Source: Acetanaerobacterium elongatum (GTDB taxonomy: Bacteria > Bacillota > Clostridia > Oscillospirales > Ruminococcaceae). From it: DNA of 64,000 nucleotides. The notes under the pieces are model-generated. The model was not told the DNA's origin and searched no databases. It saw nothing but the letters and a program-made list of their open reading frames with translations. Below are positions 1 to 7,962 of this stretch, piece after piece; position 1 is the first letter of the stretch; every line of letters starts with the position of its first letter. Location of the stretch: contig NZ_FNID01000004.1 of assembly GCF_900103835.1 (NCBI RefSeq), forward strand, positions 1-64,000, given 5' to 3'. Position numbers and translations under genes: made by a program.

Positions 1-94
1 TGTTATATTTCCGGCTGGCTCGGCTCACGCCATATTTCTCCACATACTTCATTAGGGATTGTCTGTACTTCATGTCTTGTGTTATGCTGTTCAT
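1..94 (-). CDS. IS transposase, N-terminal fragment (runs off left edge)
   Basis: Thirty-one codons are visible. ATG at 94-92 is preceded by AAGGAG at 112-107. The peptide begins MNSITQDMKYRQSLMKYVEK and continues with YGVSRASRKYN, which looks like the N-terminal helix-turn-helix of integrase-core (DDE) transposases of the IS481/IS3-like group common in Clostridia; these bind the element ends and catalyse cut-and-join transposition. The catalytic domain lies beyond the window, so family and integrity cannot be settled. It is transcribed away from the sugar-transport operon it has broken. Confidence 0.55.
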   Translation of the reverse strand, partial: MNSITQDMKYRQSLMKYVEKYGVSRASRKYN

Positions 95-206
95 GAGAGA
101 TGAGGTCTCCTTTCGGCTTGTTAGGTGTGGTAACTCAACAATAACCGATTTCTCCTCATCTTTCATCTTTTTTTATCTACTGTCCAATATGTATTGTAGT
201 CCTACA
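1..206 (-). mobile_element. End of an insertion sequence (5' end of the element)
   Basis: Read on the minus strand, the element appears to begin near 206 with TGTAGGACTACAATACATAT, runs through an untranslated leader, and then opens a transposase reading frame at 94 that leaves the window at base 1. Homology to the sugar-binding gene on the other strand starts abruptly at about 207, and an in-frame TAG at 197-199 lies just before it, so 206/207 is taken as the insertion junction. The other end of the element is outside the window, so its terminal repeat and target duplication cannot be checked. An assembly joint at this place is possible but less likely, because the transposase start and ribosome site are intact. 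Confidence 0.6.
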
Positions 207-664
207 CCGCTCAGATTGGCCGTACTGATGGCTTTGCAGAAAAGATGAAGGCCTTCCCAAGCTGGAAAATGCTTGACAAGCAGACCGGTGAATTCACACA
301 GGATAAGGGCCAAGAGGTTATGGAGTCCTTCCTGAAGTCCTATAAAGATATCGATGTTGTTATTGCTGAAAACGATAATATGGCGTTTGGCGCCATCAAG
401 GCCATTAAAGCTGCCGGTAAGACCTGCGGACCTAAGGGCGATATCACCATCGTTTCTTTCGATGCTGTTAAGGCTGCTTTTGAATCCATGATTGCCGGAG
501 ACATCGATGTTGATGTTGAGTGCAACCCGTTGCACGGCCCCCGTGTTGCCGGTATTATCGAGGCACTTGAGGCCGGTAAGTCGGTAGATAAGATTGCGTA
601 TGTTGAAGAAGGCACCTTCTATGCAAAAGACGCGAAAGAAATTCTACCTAAGCGTGCTTACTAA
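207..664 (+). pseudogene. Sugar ABC transporter substrate-binding protein, N-terminally truncated by IS
   Basis: The reading frame encodes the C-terminal half of a periplasmic-binding-protein-type sugar receptor (YtfQ/RbsB family): TAQIGRTDGFAEKMKAF, then DVVIAENDNMAFGAIKAIKAA, the sugar-contact stretch ITIVSFDAVKAAF and a C-terminal helix ending KRAY. An intact member has roughly 320-350 residues including a lipoprotein signal; only about 152 codons remain, and the signal peptide and first lobe are gone. An internal ATG at 245 could in principle start a 139-residue product, but no ribosome site precedes it and it could not be exported. The transporter downstream has therefore probably lost its cognate receptor unless another copy exists. 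Confidence 0.7.
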
Positions 665-704
665 TCATAAGAAATAAAAGAATCATATTACTCAGCTACA
701 GAAC

Positions 705-739
705 CGCCGGAGAGCCAGACTACAGTTGGTTCTCCGGCG
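705..739 (+). promoter_or_regulatory. Intergenic stem-loop between receptor and ATPase genes
   Basis: CGCCGGAGA at 705-713 is exactly complementary to TCTCCGGCG at 731-739, and the stem can be extended inward by about four pairs including G-T. No T-run follows, so it does not look like a full terminator. In binding-protein-dependent ABC operons a hairpin at this place commonly stabilises or partially terminates the message, so that receptor is made in excess of the membrane parts; that role is inferred. Confidence 0.6.
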
Positions 740-762
740 AAACTTTTAAAGGGGTGAGCATA

Positions 763-2286
763 ATGGCCTCTGGTCGTGAGATTTTGACAATGCGCCATAT
801 CAGCAAGAATTTCCTTGGTGTACGTGCGCTGAATAATGTCGACTTTACACTCAGAGAGGGAGAAATTCATGCCCTGATGGGCGAAAACGGTGCAGGGAAA
901 TCAACGCTGATCAAGGTACTTACCGGTGCCGAGGAGTTTGAATCGGGTGAAATACGCATCACCGGTATTCCCCGCCCGATTATCAACCGCTCGCCTCAGG
1001 AAGCACAGCAAAACGGCATTAGTACCGTGTATCAGGAGGTAAACCTCTGCCCCAACCTTTCTGTCGCAGAAAACCTGTTTCTTGGCAGAGAACCCAAAAG
1101 GCTTGGGACAATTGATTGGAAAACTATGAATAAAAAGGCTGTTGAAGCCTTTGCCGCGATGGATATCGACATAGATGTTACCCTAAACCTCGAAAACTAC
1201 TCGGTTGCAATCCAGCAGATGGTGGCGATAGCCAGAGCGGTAGAAATCTCCTCTCGGGTGCTTATCCTTGACGAACCAACCTCCAGCTTGGATGATTCCG
1301 AGGTTAATAAGCTATTCTCTATTATGCGCAAACTTAGTAAAAGTGGTATCGGCATTATCTTTGTTACCCATTTCATCGAGCAGGTATACGAGGTTTGCAA
1401 CCGTATTACGGTGCTTCGAAACGGTGAGCTGGTTGGTGATTATGATGTTGAATCGCTTCCCCGTCTGCAGCTGGTAGCAAAAATGTTGGGGAAGGACTTT
1501 GACGACCTGGCCGAGGTAAAACGGGAGGGTTCGGATAACACGAGTGATGATACCGAAGTTGTAATTGAAGCCGAGAGCTTGAAAAGCACCAGCAGAATCA
1601 GGCCCTTTGACCTTGCAGTGAACAGGGGTGATGTTATCGGGCTTTCCGGTCTGCTTGGTTCGGGGCGCAGCGAACTTGCCCGTGCAATATACGGTGCGGA
1701 TGCTGCCAAGGGCGGCAGGCTTAAGATGAAAGGCAAACCACTGAATATACATAAACCGCTTGATGCGATGAAGGCAGGTATGGCATTTCTGCCCGAAAAC
1801 CGTAAAGAGGAAGGCATTATTGCCGACCTTTCGGTGCGGGAGAATATTATTCTGGCGTTGCAGGCTCGAAAGGGTGCTTTCAGGCAGCTTAGCAGGAAGG
1901 AGCAGGAAGAGCTTACCGACCGATATATTGATATTTTAAAGATTAAGACCTCAAGTCGCGATACCCCGGTAAAACAACTCAGCGGCGGCAACCAGCAAAA
2001 GGTTATACTTGCGCGCTGGCTGCTGACCAACCCGGACTTTTTGATTTTGGATGAACCAACCCGAGGGATAGACGTGGGCACTAAGGCAGAGATTCAAAAG
2101 CTGATAGTGAACCTTTCTGATCAGGGGAAAACCGTGATGTTTATCTCTTCAGAGATTGAAGAGATGTTACGAACCTGTAACCGTATGATTGTTATGAGGG
2201 ATTGTGTAAAAATCAGCGAACTGAACGGTACCGATATCACTCAGGACAATATTATGAAAGCGATAGCGGGAGGTGGCGTAGAATGA
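763..2286 (+). CDS. ytfR: Sugar ABC transporter ATP-binding protein (YtfR/RbsA/MglA type)
   Basis: A tandem ATPase of about 507 residues that energises sugar uptake. Domain 1 has Walker A GENGAGKST (about residue 40), a signature-like SVAIQQMVAIARA and Walker B ILDEPTSSL. Domain 2 has the degenerate P-loop GLLGSGRSE, signature LSGGNQQKVILA and Walker B LILDEPTRGID. This asymmetry is standard for the CUT2 (RbsA) family. ATG at 763 is chosen over GTG at 754 because AGGGGTG at 750-756 is then an 8-nt-spaced ribosome site. The following permease start overlaps the stop (ATGA). Two different permeases downstream match the ytfR-ytfT-yjfF order of the E. coli galactofuranose importer; the substrate here is inferred from that order only. 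Confidence 0.85.
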   Translation: MASGREILTMRHISKNFLGVRALNNVDFTLREGEIHALMGENGAGKSTLIKVLTGAEEFESGEIRITGIPRPIINRSPQEAQQNGISTVYQEVNLCPNLSVAENLFLGREPKRLGTIDWKTMNKKAVEAFAAMDIDIDVTLNLENYSVAIQQMVAIARAVEISSRVLILDEPTSSLDDSEVNKLFSIMRKLSKSGIGIIFVTHFIEQVYEVCNRITVLRNGELVGDYDVESLPRLQLVAKMLGKDFDDLAEVKREGSDNTSDDTEVVIEAESLKSTSRIRPFDLAVNRGDVIGLSGLLGSGRSELARAIYGADAAKGGRLKMKGKPLNIHKPLDAMKAGMAFLPENRKEEGIIADLSVRENIILALQARKGAFRQLSRKEQEELTDRYIDILKIKTSSRDTPVKQLSGGNQQKVILARWLLTNPDFLILDEPTRGIDVGTKAEIQKLIVNLSDQGKTVMFISSEIEEMLRTCNRMIVMRDCVKISELNGTDITQDNIMKAIAGGGVE

Positions 2287-3335
2287 AAACGCTTTCTTCA
2301 GTATTTAAACGTATTACTAGTTTCCGGTTATTTCTGCCACTGCTTTGTCTGGCGCTGGTACTGATCGTAAACTTAATTCAAACGCCCTCCTTCTTTGAAA
2401 TAACCATACAGAACGGGGTATTTTATGGCTTTATCATTGATATTCTAAATCTCTCCAGCCGCCTGATCATCATGGCTGTTGGCATGACGTTAGTCGTAGC
2501 CTCCTCAGGCGGAACCGATATTTCGGTAGGCGCTGTAAGCGCGCTTGCCGGTGCGGTTTGTGTGGCGGTACTGGGTACCGGTGAAAGCTATCAGATGCCT
2601 TACTATGTCAGCATCCTGTTAGCCCTGCTGATAGGTGTAATATGCGGAGCCATGAACGGTTTCTTGGTTTCATACATGAAGGTTCAGCCAATGGTGGCAA
2701 CACTGATTTTGCTTACTGCAGGACGCGGAATCGCACAGCTTGTAACAGGCAGCTTTATTCTCTATGTTAAGCCTGCGGAATTTGGGTATTTAGGCGCCTT
2801 CCTTCCGGGGGTACCTATCCCGACACCCTGTTTTGTTGCGATATTCGTGGTATTGGTAACCTGGCTGATTCTAAAGAAGACAGCATTCGGTATGTACATT
2901 GAATCTATTGGAATCAACCGCAAGGCCAGCCGCCTTGTTGGGCTAAATTCCAAGTTGATTATGTTTTTAACCTATGTGTTCTGCGGAGTATGTGCCGCAT
3001 GCGCCGGATTGATCTCTGTTTCACGCACATCCTCTATCGATGCGAATAATGTGGGAAAATACGCCGAACTGGATGCAATTCTTGCGGTGGCAATAGGCGG
3101 TAACAGCCTGGCGGGCGGAAAATTCTCGCTGATGGGCAGCGTTATCGGCGCTATAACCATTCAGGCGCTTACCACCACCCTTTACGCAATGCATGTTTCG
3201 GCAGACCAGTTGCCTCTATATAAGGCTGTGGTAGTAATAATTATTGTTGCATTGCAGTCACCGGTATTGATCAAATGGGTTCGTTCCTTTACAGGCAACT
3301 TTCTGCCTGCCAAAGTCGCAAAGGAGGCGAACTGA
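2283..3335 (+). CDS. ytfT: Sugar ABC transporter permease (YtfT-like)
   Basis: About 350 residues, strongly hydrophobic with some eight to ten predicted membrane helices, of the BPD_transp_2 (RbsC) family. The hallmark MAVGMTLVVASSGGTDISVG corresponds to the conserved GGIDLSVG loop of CUT2 permeases. The start ATG overlaps the ATPase stop codon, giving translational coupling. It should pair with the next gene as a heterodimeric channel in the cytoplasmic membrane, driven by the ATPase upstream. An upstream in-frame start at 2202 would lie inside the ATPase gene and is not used. Confidence 0.85.
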   Translation: MKTLSSVFKRITSFRLFLPLLCLALVLIVNLIQTPSFFEITIQNGVFYGFIIDILNLSSRLIIMAVGMTLVVASSGGTDISVGAVSALAGAVCVAVLGTGESYQMPYYVSILLALLIGVICGAMNGFLVSYMKVQPMVATLILLTAGRGIAQLVTGSFILYVKPAEFGYLGAFLPGVPIPTPCFVAIFVVLVTWLILKKTAFGMYIESIGINRKASRLVGLNSKLIMFLTYVFCGVCAACAGLISVSRTSSIDANNVGKYAELDAILAVAIGGNSLAGGKFSLMGSVIGAITIQALTTTLYAMHVSADQLPLYKAVVVIIIVALQSPVLIKWVRSFTGNFLPAKVAKEAN

Positions 3336-4403
3336 ATGAGTAAGACCGCAACTGCACCACGCAGACTAGACACAATAAAAAAGGTTAACCGTGTAAAAGA
3401 TATCCTATTGGGCCATAACTTCTTACTGTTTGTTACCATCGTACTTTTCGTTTTAATGTACATCGGAGGGTTAGCCGCTTACAGCGGAAAAAACTTCGGG
3501 AATCTGCAGGTACTGCTGAATCTGTTTATCAGTAATGCCGGCCTGATTATCACCTCGGTAGGTATGACAATGGTGCTGATTATCGGCGGTATCGACATCT
3601 CCGTCGGTTCGGTGGTTGCCGTTACTTGTATGATGCTTGCTGCGATGATGGAAAAGCTGCATATGGACGCATTGCCGGCAATGGGTATTGTACTGTTGTT
3701 CGGTATTGCATTCGGGGCCGTACAGGGGTGGTTTATTTCATACCTGCGCCTGCAGCCGTTTATTGTAACACTCGCAGGTATGTTTTTTGCGCGCGGCCTT
3801 ACGGCGGTTATCAGTCTTGATATGATCACCATTACCAACAAAACGTTTCTTTCTATCGCCCAACAAAAGATATACCTGCCCTTTTTCGGTGTACTCAATA
3901 AAAGAGGCGTAATGGTTTACCCTTACATATACCCTACGGTTATCATTGCGCTGGTGGTTCTTGTGATAGCATTTTTAATGCTGAGATATACCAAGTTCGG
4001 CCGCTCAATCTACGCGGTGGGTGGCAGTGAGCAGTCGGCGATGCTGATGGGGCTGAATGTAAAGCGTACAAAATTAATGGTATATATCATTAACGGCTTC
4101 CTTGCAACGCTTGGCGGTATCGCATTCTGCTTCAATACGTCAGGTGCCTTCGTAGAGCTTGCAAAGGATTTTGAGATGGATGCCATCGCGGCAACGGTAA
4201 TCGGTGGTACACCGTTAACCGGCGGCGTAGGCAATGTATTTGGCACCCTGTTCGGTGTACTGATCAAGGCGCTCATCGAAACCTTTGTATCGTTCCAGGG
4301 CAATCTTTCTTCCTGGTGGTCAAAGATTATTATTGCGTCACTGCTTGCCTTCTTTATTGTTTTGCAAAGCCTTCTGACAATGCGCAAGAGTAAAAACGAT
4401 TAA
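3336..4403 (+). CDS. yjfF: Sugar ABC transporter permease (YjfF-like)
   Basis: A second RbsC-family permease of 355 residues, clearly different in sequence from its neighbour, with the loop VLIIGGIDISVGSVVAV. Its N-terminus is a basic cytoplasmic stretch before the first membrane helix. The ATG follows the upstream stop directly and is preceded by AAGGAGG inside the end of the previous gene. Two non-identical permeases per operon is the YtfT/YjfF arrangement rather than the RbsC homodimer. The gene ends the operon, followed by a strong terminator. Confidence 0.85.
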   Translation: MSKTATAPRRLDTIKKVNRVKDILLGHNFLLFVTIVLFVLMYIGGLAAYSGKNFGNLQVLLNLFISNAGLIITSVGMTMVLIIGGIDISVGSVVAVTCMMLAAMMEKLHMDALPAMGIVLLFGIAFGAVQGWFISYLRLQPFIVTLAGMFFARGLTAVISLDMITITNKTFLSIAQQKIYLPFFGVLNKRGVMVYPYIYPTVIIALVVLVIAFLMLRYTKFGRSIYAVGGSEQSAMLMGLNVKRTKLMVYIINGFLATLGGIAFCFNTSGAFVELAKDFEMDAIAATVIGGTPLTGGVGNVFGTLFGVLIKALIETFVSFQGNLSSWWSKIIIASLLAFFIVLQSLLTMRKSKND

Positions 4404-4436
4404 AGTTTTATCTTGAGCAGTCAATTCTTTTATGTA

Positions 4437-4480
4437 CCCCAAAGAGCCTCTGCATTTGCAGAGGCTCTTTGGGGTTTATA
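4437..4480 (+). terminator. Rho-independent terminator of the sugar ABC operon
   Basis: An 18-bp perfect stem, CCCCAAAGAGCCTCTGCA (4437-4454) with its complement at 4457-4474 and only TT between, is followed by TTTATATAA. It lies between convergent genes and may also damp read-through from cotJC. Confidence 0.85.
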
Positions 4481-4564
4481 TAATGTTAAATTATCAGGTC
4501 AAGTGCACCACTTTATATAGGAAAACTTGAATAGACCTGCCCTTTCAATTTAAATCTTTGATAA

Positions 4565-5722
4565 TTAATATCTCGGCTTTGGTGCTGTTCCAAAAACATT
4601 AGAGGCACCGAACATATTGGCTATACCAAATATATTGGATGCCGCTCCGGCAACATTGGAGGCACCTGAAGTACTAGTGGTACCTGCTGCGTTTGGCGTT
4701 CTTGCTGTGCCTGCTGCATTAGAAGTACCGGCTACGCTTGGCATGCTCATCCCGTTGGTTGCGCCTGAAACGTTAGTGGCTCCAGCTACATTAGGTACTT
4801 TAGGAGTGGTTGCTGTCGTGCCTGCAGCATTAGAAGCACCGGCTACGCTTGGCATGCTCATTCCGTTGGTTGCGCCTGAAACGTTAGTGGCTCCGGCTAC
4901 ATAGGGGGTTCGCAGCGCGTTGGCGGCACCTACAACATTTGCTGCACCTGCTGCATTAGAAGCCCCAGCTATGCTCGGGGTAGTCGTTGTGTTGAGAGTA
5001 CCGGTTCCTGCAGTATTCTGCAGGCCAGCAACATTCATAGCTCCCGCTACACTTGGCGTTCCCATCATATTACCTGCCCCTGCAACGTTGGCGATATAGG
5101 GGGTATTACTGGGTGCCGCGCTCTTTACCTTGTCAAAAGCGGGGTTAAACGCGTAGAAGTTCGCTGAATTCAGATGATCCTGTGTTATGCGTAAGCCCTC
5201 ACCGAACCTTTGAAAATGCACAATCTCACGCTCACGTAAAAACTTAATGGCATCACGAACATCGGGGTCATCGGCTAATCGCAGGATATTGTCATATGTT
5301 AACCTTGCTTTTTGCTCTGCAGCCATATCCTCATGAAGATCCGTTAGTACATCTCCGGAAGAATCAAAGGTGCTTGCATCAAAGGGTACTCCGGAGGCCG
5401 CAATCGGATATAAGCTTGTGGTATGATCTACAAAGTAGGTATCGAAACCACTGTCCTTAATCTCCTTCTCCGAAAGGTTTCTGGTAAGCTGATAAACGAT
5501 AGCGCATACCATTTCTATGTGGCCAAGTTCTTCGGTACCGATATCGGTTAATAGGGCTTTTAGCTCGCCGTAAGGCATGACATAGCGTTGCGAGAGATAA
5601 CGGTTGGCGGCACCCAACTCACCGTGCGGCCCACCAAACTGCGAAATTACAACCTTTGCAAGCGCCGGGTTTGGCCTTGCAATCTTTACAGGATATTGAA
5701 GCTTTTTTTCATATGTCCACAT
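4565..5722 (-). CDS. cotJC: Spore coat protein CotJC, manganese-catalase family, with long repetitive C-terminal tail
   Basis: Residues 1-200 are a typical CotJC: start MWTYEKKLQYPV, then GGPHGELGAANRYLSQRY, GTEELGHIEMVCAIVYQL, MAAEQKARLTYDNIL and REREIVHFQRFGEGL. A complete dimanganese ligand set can be picked out (E35, E65, H68, E136, H169), so catalase activity is plausible. Residues from about 203 to 385 are unusual: a low-complexity Ala/Gly/Asn/Ser/Thr tail built from five-residue steps such as NVAGA, SNAAG and NVSGA, with one longer unit repeated. CotJC homologues are normally about 190-220 residues and lack this tail. It is the last gene of cotJABC, three bases after cotJB, and should be made in the mother cell during sporulation. 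Confidence 0.85.
   Translation of the reverse strand: MWTYEKKLQYPVKIARPNPALAKVVISQFGGPHGELGAANRYLSQRYVMPYGELKALLTDIGTEELGHIEMVCAIVYQLTRNLSEKEIKDSGFDTYFVDHTTSLYPIAASGVPFDASTFDSSGDVLTDLHEDMAAEQKARLTYDNILRLADDPDVRDAIKFLREREIVHFQRFGEGLRITQDHLNSANFYAFNPAFDKVKSAAPSNTPYIANVAGAGNMMGTPSVAGAMNVAGLQNTAGTGTLNTTTTPSIAGASNAAGAANVVGAANALRTPYVAGATNVSGATNGMSMPSVAGASNAAGTTATTPKVPNVAGATNVSGATNGMSMPSVAGTSNAAGTARTPNAAGTTSTSGASNVAGAASNIFGIANMFGASNVFGTAPKPRY
4711..4902 (-). repeat. Two-copy direct repeat of about 81 bp inside the cotJC tail
   Basis: 4711-4791 and 4822-4902 are nearly identical at DNA level (about four differences), 111 bp apart. Each encodes one long unit containing NVSGATNGMSMPSVAG. The near identity, including silent positions, points to a recent tandem duplication within an already repetitive segment. 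Confidence 0.8.
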
Positions 5723-5725
5723 ATA

Positions 5726-5983
5726 CTACACCTCACTTGCCCTTTCCCACGGCCACGGATTCTCTACCCATCTCCATACAGGGCCTCCGTCATACTGCCC
5801 CGCGCTGATAGGCCCAAACCGTTTAAGATACTCATCCATTGCCTTACTTCTGAGGTCAAGAAACTTGCTGTAGTAAGCCAGGGCATCTTTATCGGTAGGA
5901 TGAGTATCAAGGAACAGCTGAGTTTCGAACAAAACGAAATCGCAGATCTGTATCCTTCTTATCAGTGTATTTTTATCTTCCAT
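5726..5983 (-). CDS. cotJB: Spore coat protein CotJB
   Basis: An 85-residue protein of the CotJB family: a helical first part with FVLFETQLFLDTHPTDKDAL and YYSKFLDLRSKAMDEY, then the conserved aromatic end GPVWRWVENPWPWE. The start ATG lies inside the end of cotJA (11-bp overlap) and the stop is three bases before cotJC, so the three are one transcription unit. In Bacillus subtilis CotJA and CotJC interact and are assembled into the coat; CotJB has no known catalytic role. Confidence 0.85.
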   Translation of the reverse strand: MEDKNTLIRRIQICDFVLFETQLFLDTHPTDKDALAYYSKFLDLRSKAMDEYLKRFGPISAGQYDGGPVWRWVENPWPWERASEV

Positions 5984-6188
5984 TAGGGGTTACCTCCTCA
6001 CCTAAAAAGGGCTTATCCAGGCTTGGAAAGATGGTGGCACGCTCGAAGCCAACCTCTGGCTCATAGGGCCTTTCCCACGTTTGATACGCAACATATGCGA
6101 TAGCATAGGAAATCGGTTGGCTGGTGAACGCATCGCAGCTTATTGCGGCTTGGGCACTGCCTTCGTTTGCATTGTTATACCTAATCAC
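5973..6188 (-). CDS. cotJA: Spore coat associated protein CotJA
   Basis: A 71-residue protein whose middle, ISYAIAYVAYQTWERPYEPEVGFERATIFPSL broken here into its parts (AYVAYQTWERPYEPE, GFERATIFPSLDKPF), is the CotJA signature. The start is GTG at 6188-6186 with GGAGG six bases upstream. It is first in the operon; a sporulation (sigma-E) promoter would be expected in the 140 bases upstream, but I found no convincing match. An N-terminal stretch of about 20 residues before the conserved part is Ala/Ser-rich. Confidence 0.75.
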   Translation of the reverse strand: MIRYNNANEGSAQAAISCDAFTSQPISYAIAYVAYQTWERPYEPEVGFERATIFPSLDKPFLGEEVTPNGR

Positions 6189-6331
6189 GTTCTACCTCCA
6201 TCGCTTTCATGTAAGATTCGGAAGACATAAAGTCTTCAACACCATCCTATGCTTTAAGGAGGCATGCTGTTACATAATTATACAAAAAAGGCTTTGCTTA
6301 ACATCCTAGCTAAGGAGGTTTTGTCGATTAT

Positions 6332-6433
6332 ATACTAATCTCTTGATAAAACCTTTCTGAGTAATTCTCGCAAAAAGCCATGAATTAAAGCTTTTGGCTT
6401 GATTTTTAGAGGTTTTATAACCGGGATAAGTAC
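6332..6433. repeat. Palindromic intergenic element, copy 1 (102 bp)
   Basis: One end reads ATACTAATCTCTTGATAAAA and the other, read inward on the opposite strand, GTACTTATCCCGGTTATAAA; both arms continue with ACCT and interrupted complementarity, so the whole can fold into one long hairpin. Ends match those of copies at 12835, 13979, 20059, 31100 and 61535. It lies about 140 bp upstream of cotJA and beyond the terminator of the ftsZ operon. The rest of the 317-bp gap shows no gene. Confidence 0.7.
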
Positions 6434-6476
6434 AAGGCGGTTGGAGTAATTGTTCTGAAGCAACTACATACAACAT

Positions 6477-6504
6477 AAAAAGCCTGCGGATAGCAGGCTT
6501 TTTG
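6477..6504 (-). terminator. Rho-independent terminator of the ftsZ operon
   Basis: On the minus strand AAAAAGCCTGC, a five-base loop TATCC, and GCAGGCTTTTT form an eleven-pair stem ending in a T-run, two bases after the stop of the small membrane protein gene. The symmetric A/T flanks could let it work in both directions. Confidence 0.85.
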
Positions 6505-6505
6505 C

Positions 6506-6730
6506 TTAATCATTTTTCTTTTTAATGATTGAAAGTATAACCCTGAGCAGGATAATCAAAATTAACACTCCGGCCGCTGTACCGATGATAATCTCCATGC
6601 CAAGCGGTAATACATCGCCGGCAAAGGCGGTACTTTGCACTGTTTCAGCAAACAACACAGGTGAAAGCGCCGATAGTATCATAAGGATAGCCAGTATAAT
6701 GCAGAATATTATCACTATTCTGCGCTTCAT
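6506..6730 (-). CDS. Small two-helix membrane protein of unknown function, downstream of ftsZ
   Basis: I do not recognise this 74-residue protein. It has a signal-like first helix (IVIIFCIILAILMILSAL) ending near SPVLFAET, a short polar outside segment of about 20 residues, a second helix (IIIGTAAGVLILIILLRVIL) and a basic tail KKKND. A ribosome site GGAAAGGA precedes the ATG. Only 37 bases separate it from ftsZ with no terminator between and a strong terminator follows, so it is cotranscribed with ftsZ and perhaps the rest of the cluster. The first helix could be cleaved as a signal peptide, leaving a single-pass protein. Confidence 0.65.
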   Translation of the reverse strand: MKRRIVIIFCIILAILMILSALSPVLFAETVQSTAFAGDVLPLGMEIIIGTAAGVLILIILLRVILSIIKKKND

Positions 6731-6767
6731 AATATGACCATTCCTTTCCCCGTCAGGAATTTAAGCT

Positions 6768-7859
6768 TTAGTACCGCTTATTATTAAAGATTTTCAGTAG
6801 GTCGATATAATCCTTGTCCTCTTCCTCAGTCTCTTTGGGAGGAATCGGATCGGAATTATTATTAAACGAAAAATCCATAATAGGGCTGGAAATTTTTTCG
6901 TTATCAAAGCCTGTGGCAATTACAGTAATACGCATCTCGTCATCTAAAGAATCATCAAACGCCGCACCCCAAATGATGTTGGCATCCTTGTGCGCTGCGT
7001 TGGAGATCATGGTGGAAGCCTTCTCAACCTCATCGAGCTCTACCTCTTTGGAGGAGGTAATGTTGATGATTACACCGCGGGCCCCCTCAATGGAGGTTTC
7101 CAGAAGCGGGCTGGAGATAGCGGCAGCGGCGGCCATCTCGGCCTTATCCTTACCAGAAGCCACACCTACACCCATGTGAGCATAACCTGCATCCTTCATT
7201 ACGGTACTGATATCGGCAAAGTCAAGGTTTACAAGGCCAGGGATATTGATAAGATCGGAAATACTTTGAACACCCTGCCTCAACACATCGTCGGCTGCGG
7301 CAAAGGCAGAAAGCAGACTGATTTTTTGCTGGGAGATAAGCTTTAAACGCTCGTTTGGAATAACCACAAGAGCATCAACCCGTTCACGAAGGTTGGCAAT
7401 ACCCTCCTCGGCCTGTGCCATACGGCGCTTGCCCTCAAAGTCGAAAGGCTTAGTAACAATACCAACAGTAAGGATACCCATATCACGGGCGATCTCGGCA
7501 ACCACGGGTGCAGCGCCTGTGCCGGTGCCTCCGCCCATACCCGCAGTAATAAATACCATCTGCGTACCCTTTAAGGCCGCCGCTATCTCCTCACGGCTTT
7601 CCTCGGCGGCGCGCTGCCCCTTTTCGGGGGAACCGCCGGCGCCGCGGCCCTTGGTAAGCTTTTCGCCAATCTGAATTTTATGGGGCGCAAGAGAGCAGGA
7701 AAGTGCCTGCTGATCTGTGTTCACAGACAGAAACTCCACGCTCTTGATGCCGTTCTCAATCATGCGGTTTACGGCGTTACCACCGCCGCCGCCTACACCG
7801 GCAACCTTTATATTGACTACCTTTTCAAAATCCTCGTTAAACACGAATTTCATCGGCAT
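6768..7859 (-). CDS. ftsZ: Cell division GTPase FtsZ
   Basis: 363 residues. FtsZ polymerises at mid-cell, and at the polar septum in sporulation, to form the Z-ring. The N-terminal nucleotide fold has [15 protein letters not shown] and the tubulin signature [15 protein letters not shown]; the T7 synergy loop is [12 protein letters not shown] short variable linker precedes a C-terminal peptide [14 protein letters not shown], which differs from the common D-IP-FLR form that binds FtsA and SepF; no ftsA gene is present in this cluster. The start at 7859 is preceded by AGGGGGA. It is separated from divIB by a 239-bp gap and may have its own promoter there. Confidence 0.95.
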   Translation of the reverse strand: MPMKFVFNEDFEKVVNIKVAGVGGGGGNAVNRMIENGIKSVEFLSVNTDQQALSCSLAPHKIQIGEKLTKGRGAGGSPEKGQRAAEESREEIAAALKGTQMVFITAGMGGGTGTGAAPVVAEIARDMGILTVGIVTKPFDFEGKRRMAQAEEGIANLRERVDALVVIPNERLKLISQQKISLLSAFAAADDVLRQGVQSISDLINIPGLVNLDFADISTVMKDAGYAHMGVGVASGKDKAEMAAAAAISSPLLETSIEGARGVIINITSSKEVELDEVEKASTMISNAAHKDANIIWGAAFDDSLDDEMRITVIATGFDNEKISSPIMDFSFNNNSDPIPPKETEEEDKDYIDLLKIFNNKRY

Positions 7860-7962
7860 GAAAGCTTCCCCCTACGTACTCATATACACAATTCGGCAAC
7901 CGCCAACTCATATATACTTATAATTATAATTTATCAGATTTTAGATAAAAAAACAACATATC

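Noticed and set aside
173-615. Two minus-strand open frames opposite the sugar-binding gene
   Set aside because: They mirror the coding frame of the receptor remnant and show no family features or ribosome sites.
4617-4904. Plus-strand open frame opposite the cotJC tail
   Set aside because: Its Ala/Pro/Val repeats are merely the antisense of the repetitive tail; no ribosome site.
4700-4910. CRISPR-like regular repeats
   Set aside because: Repeats lie inside a coding frame, are only two long units, and have no unique spacers of constant length.
6189-6331. Sigma-E promoter for cotJABC (CATAGGAT-like -10)
   Set aside because: The matching -35 is only about half consensus at the right spacing, so it was not listed although such a promoter is expected biologically.
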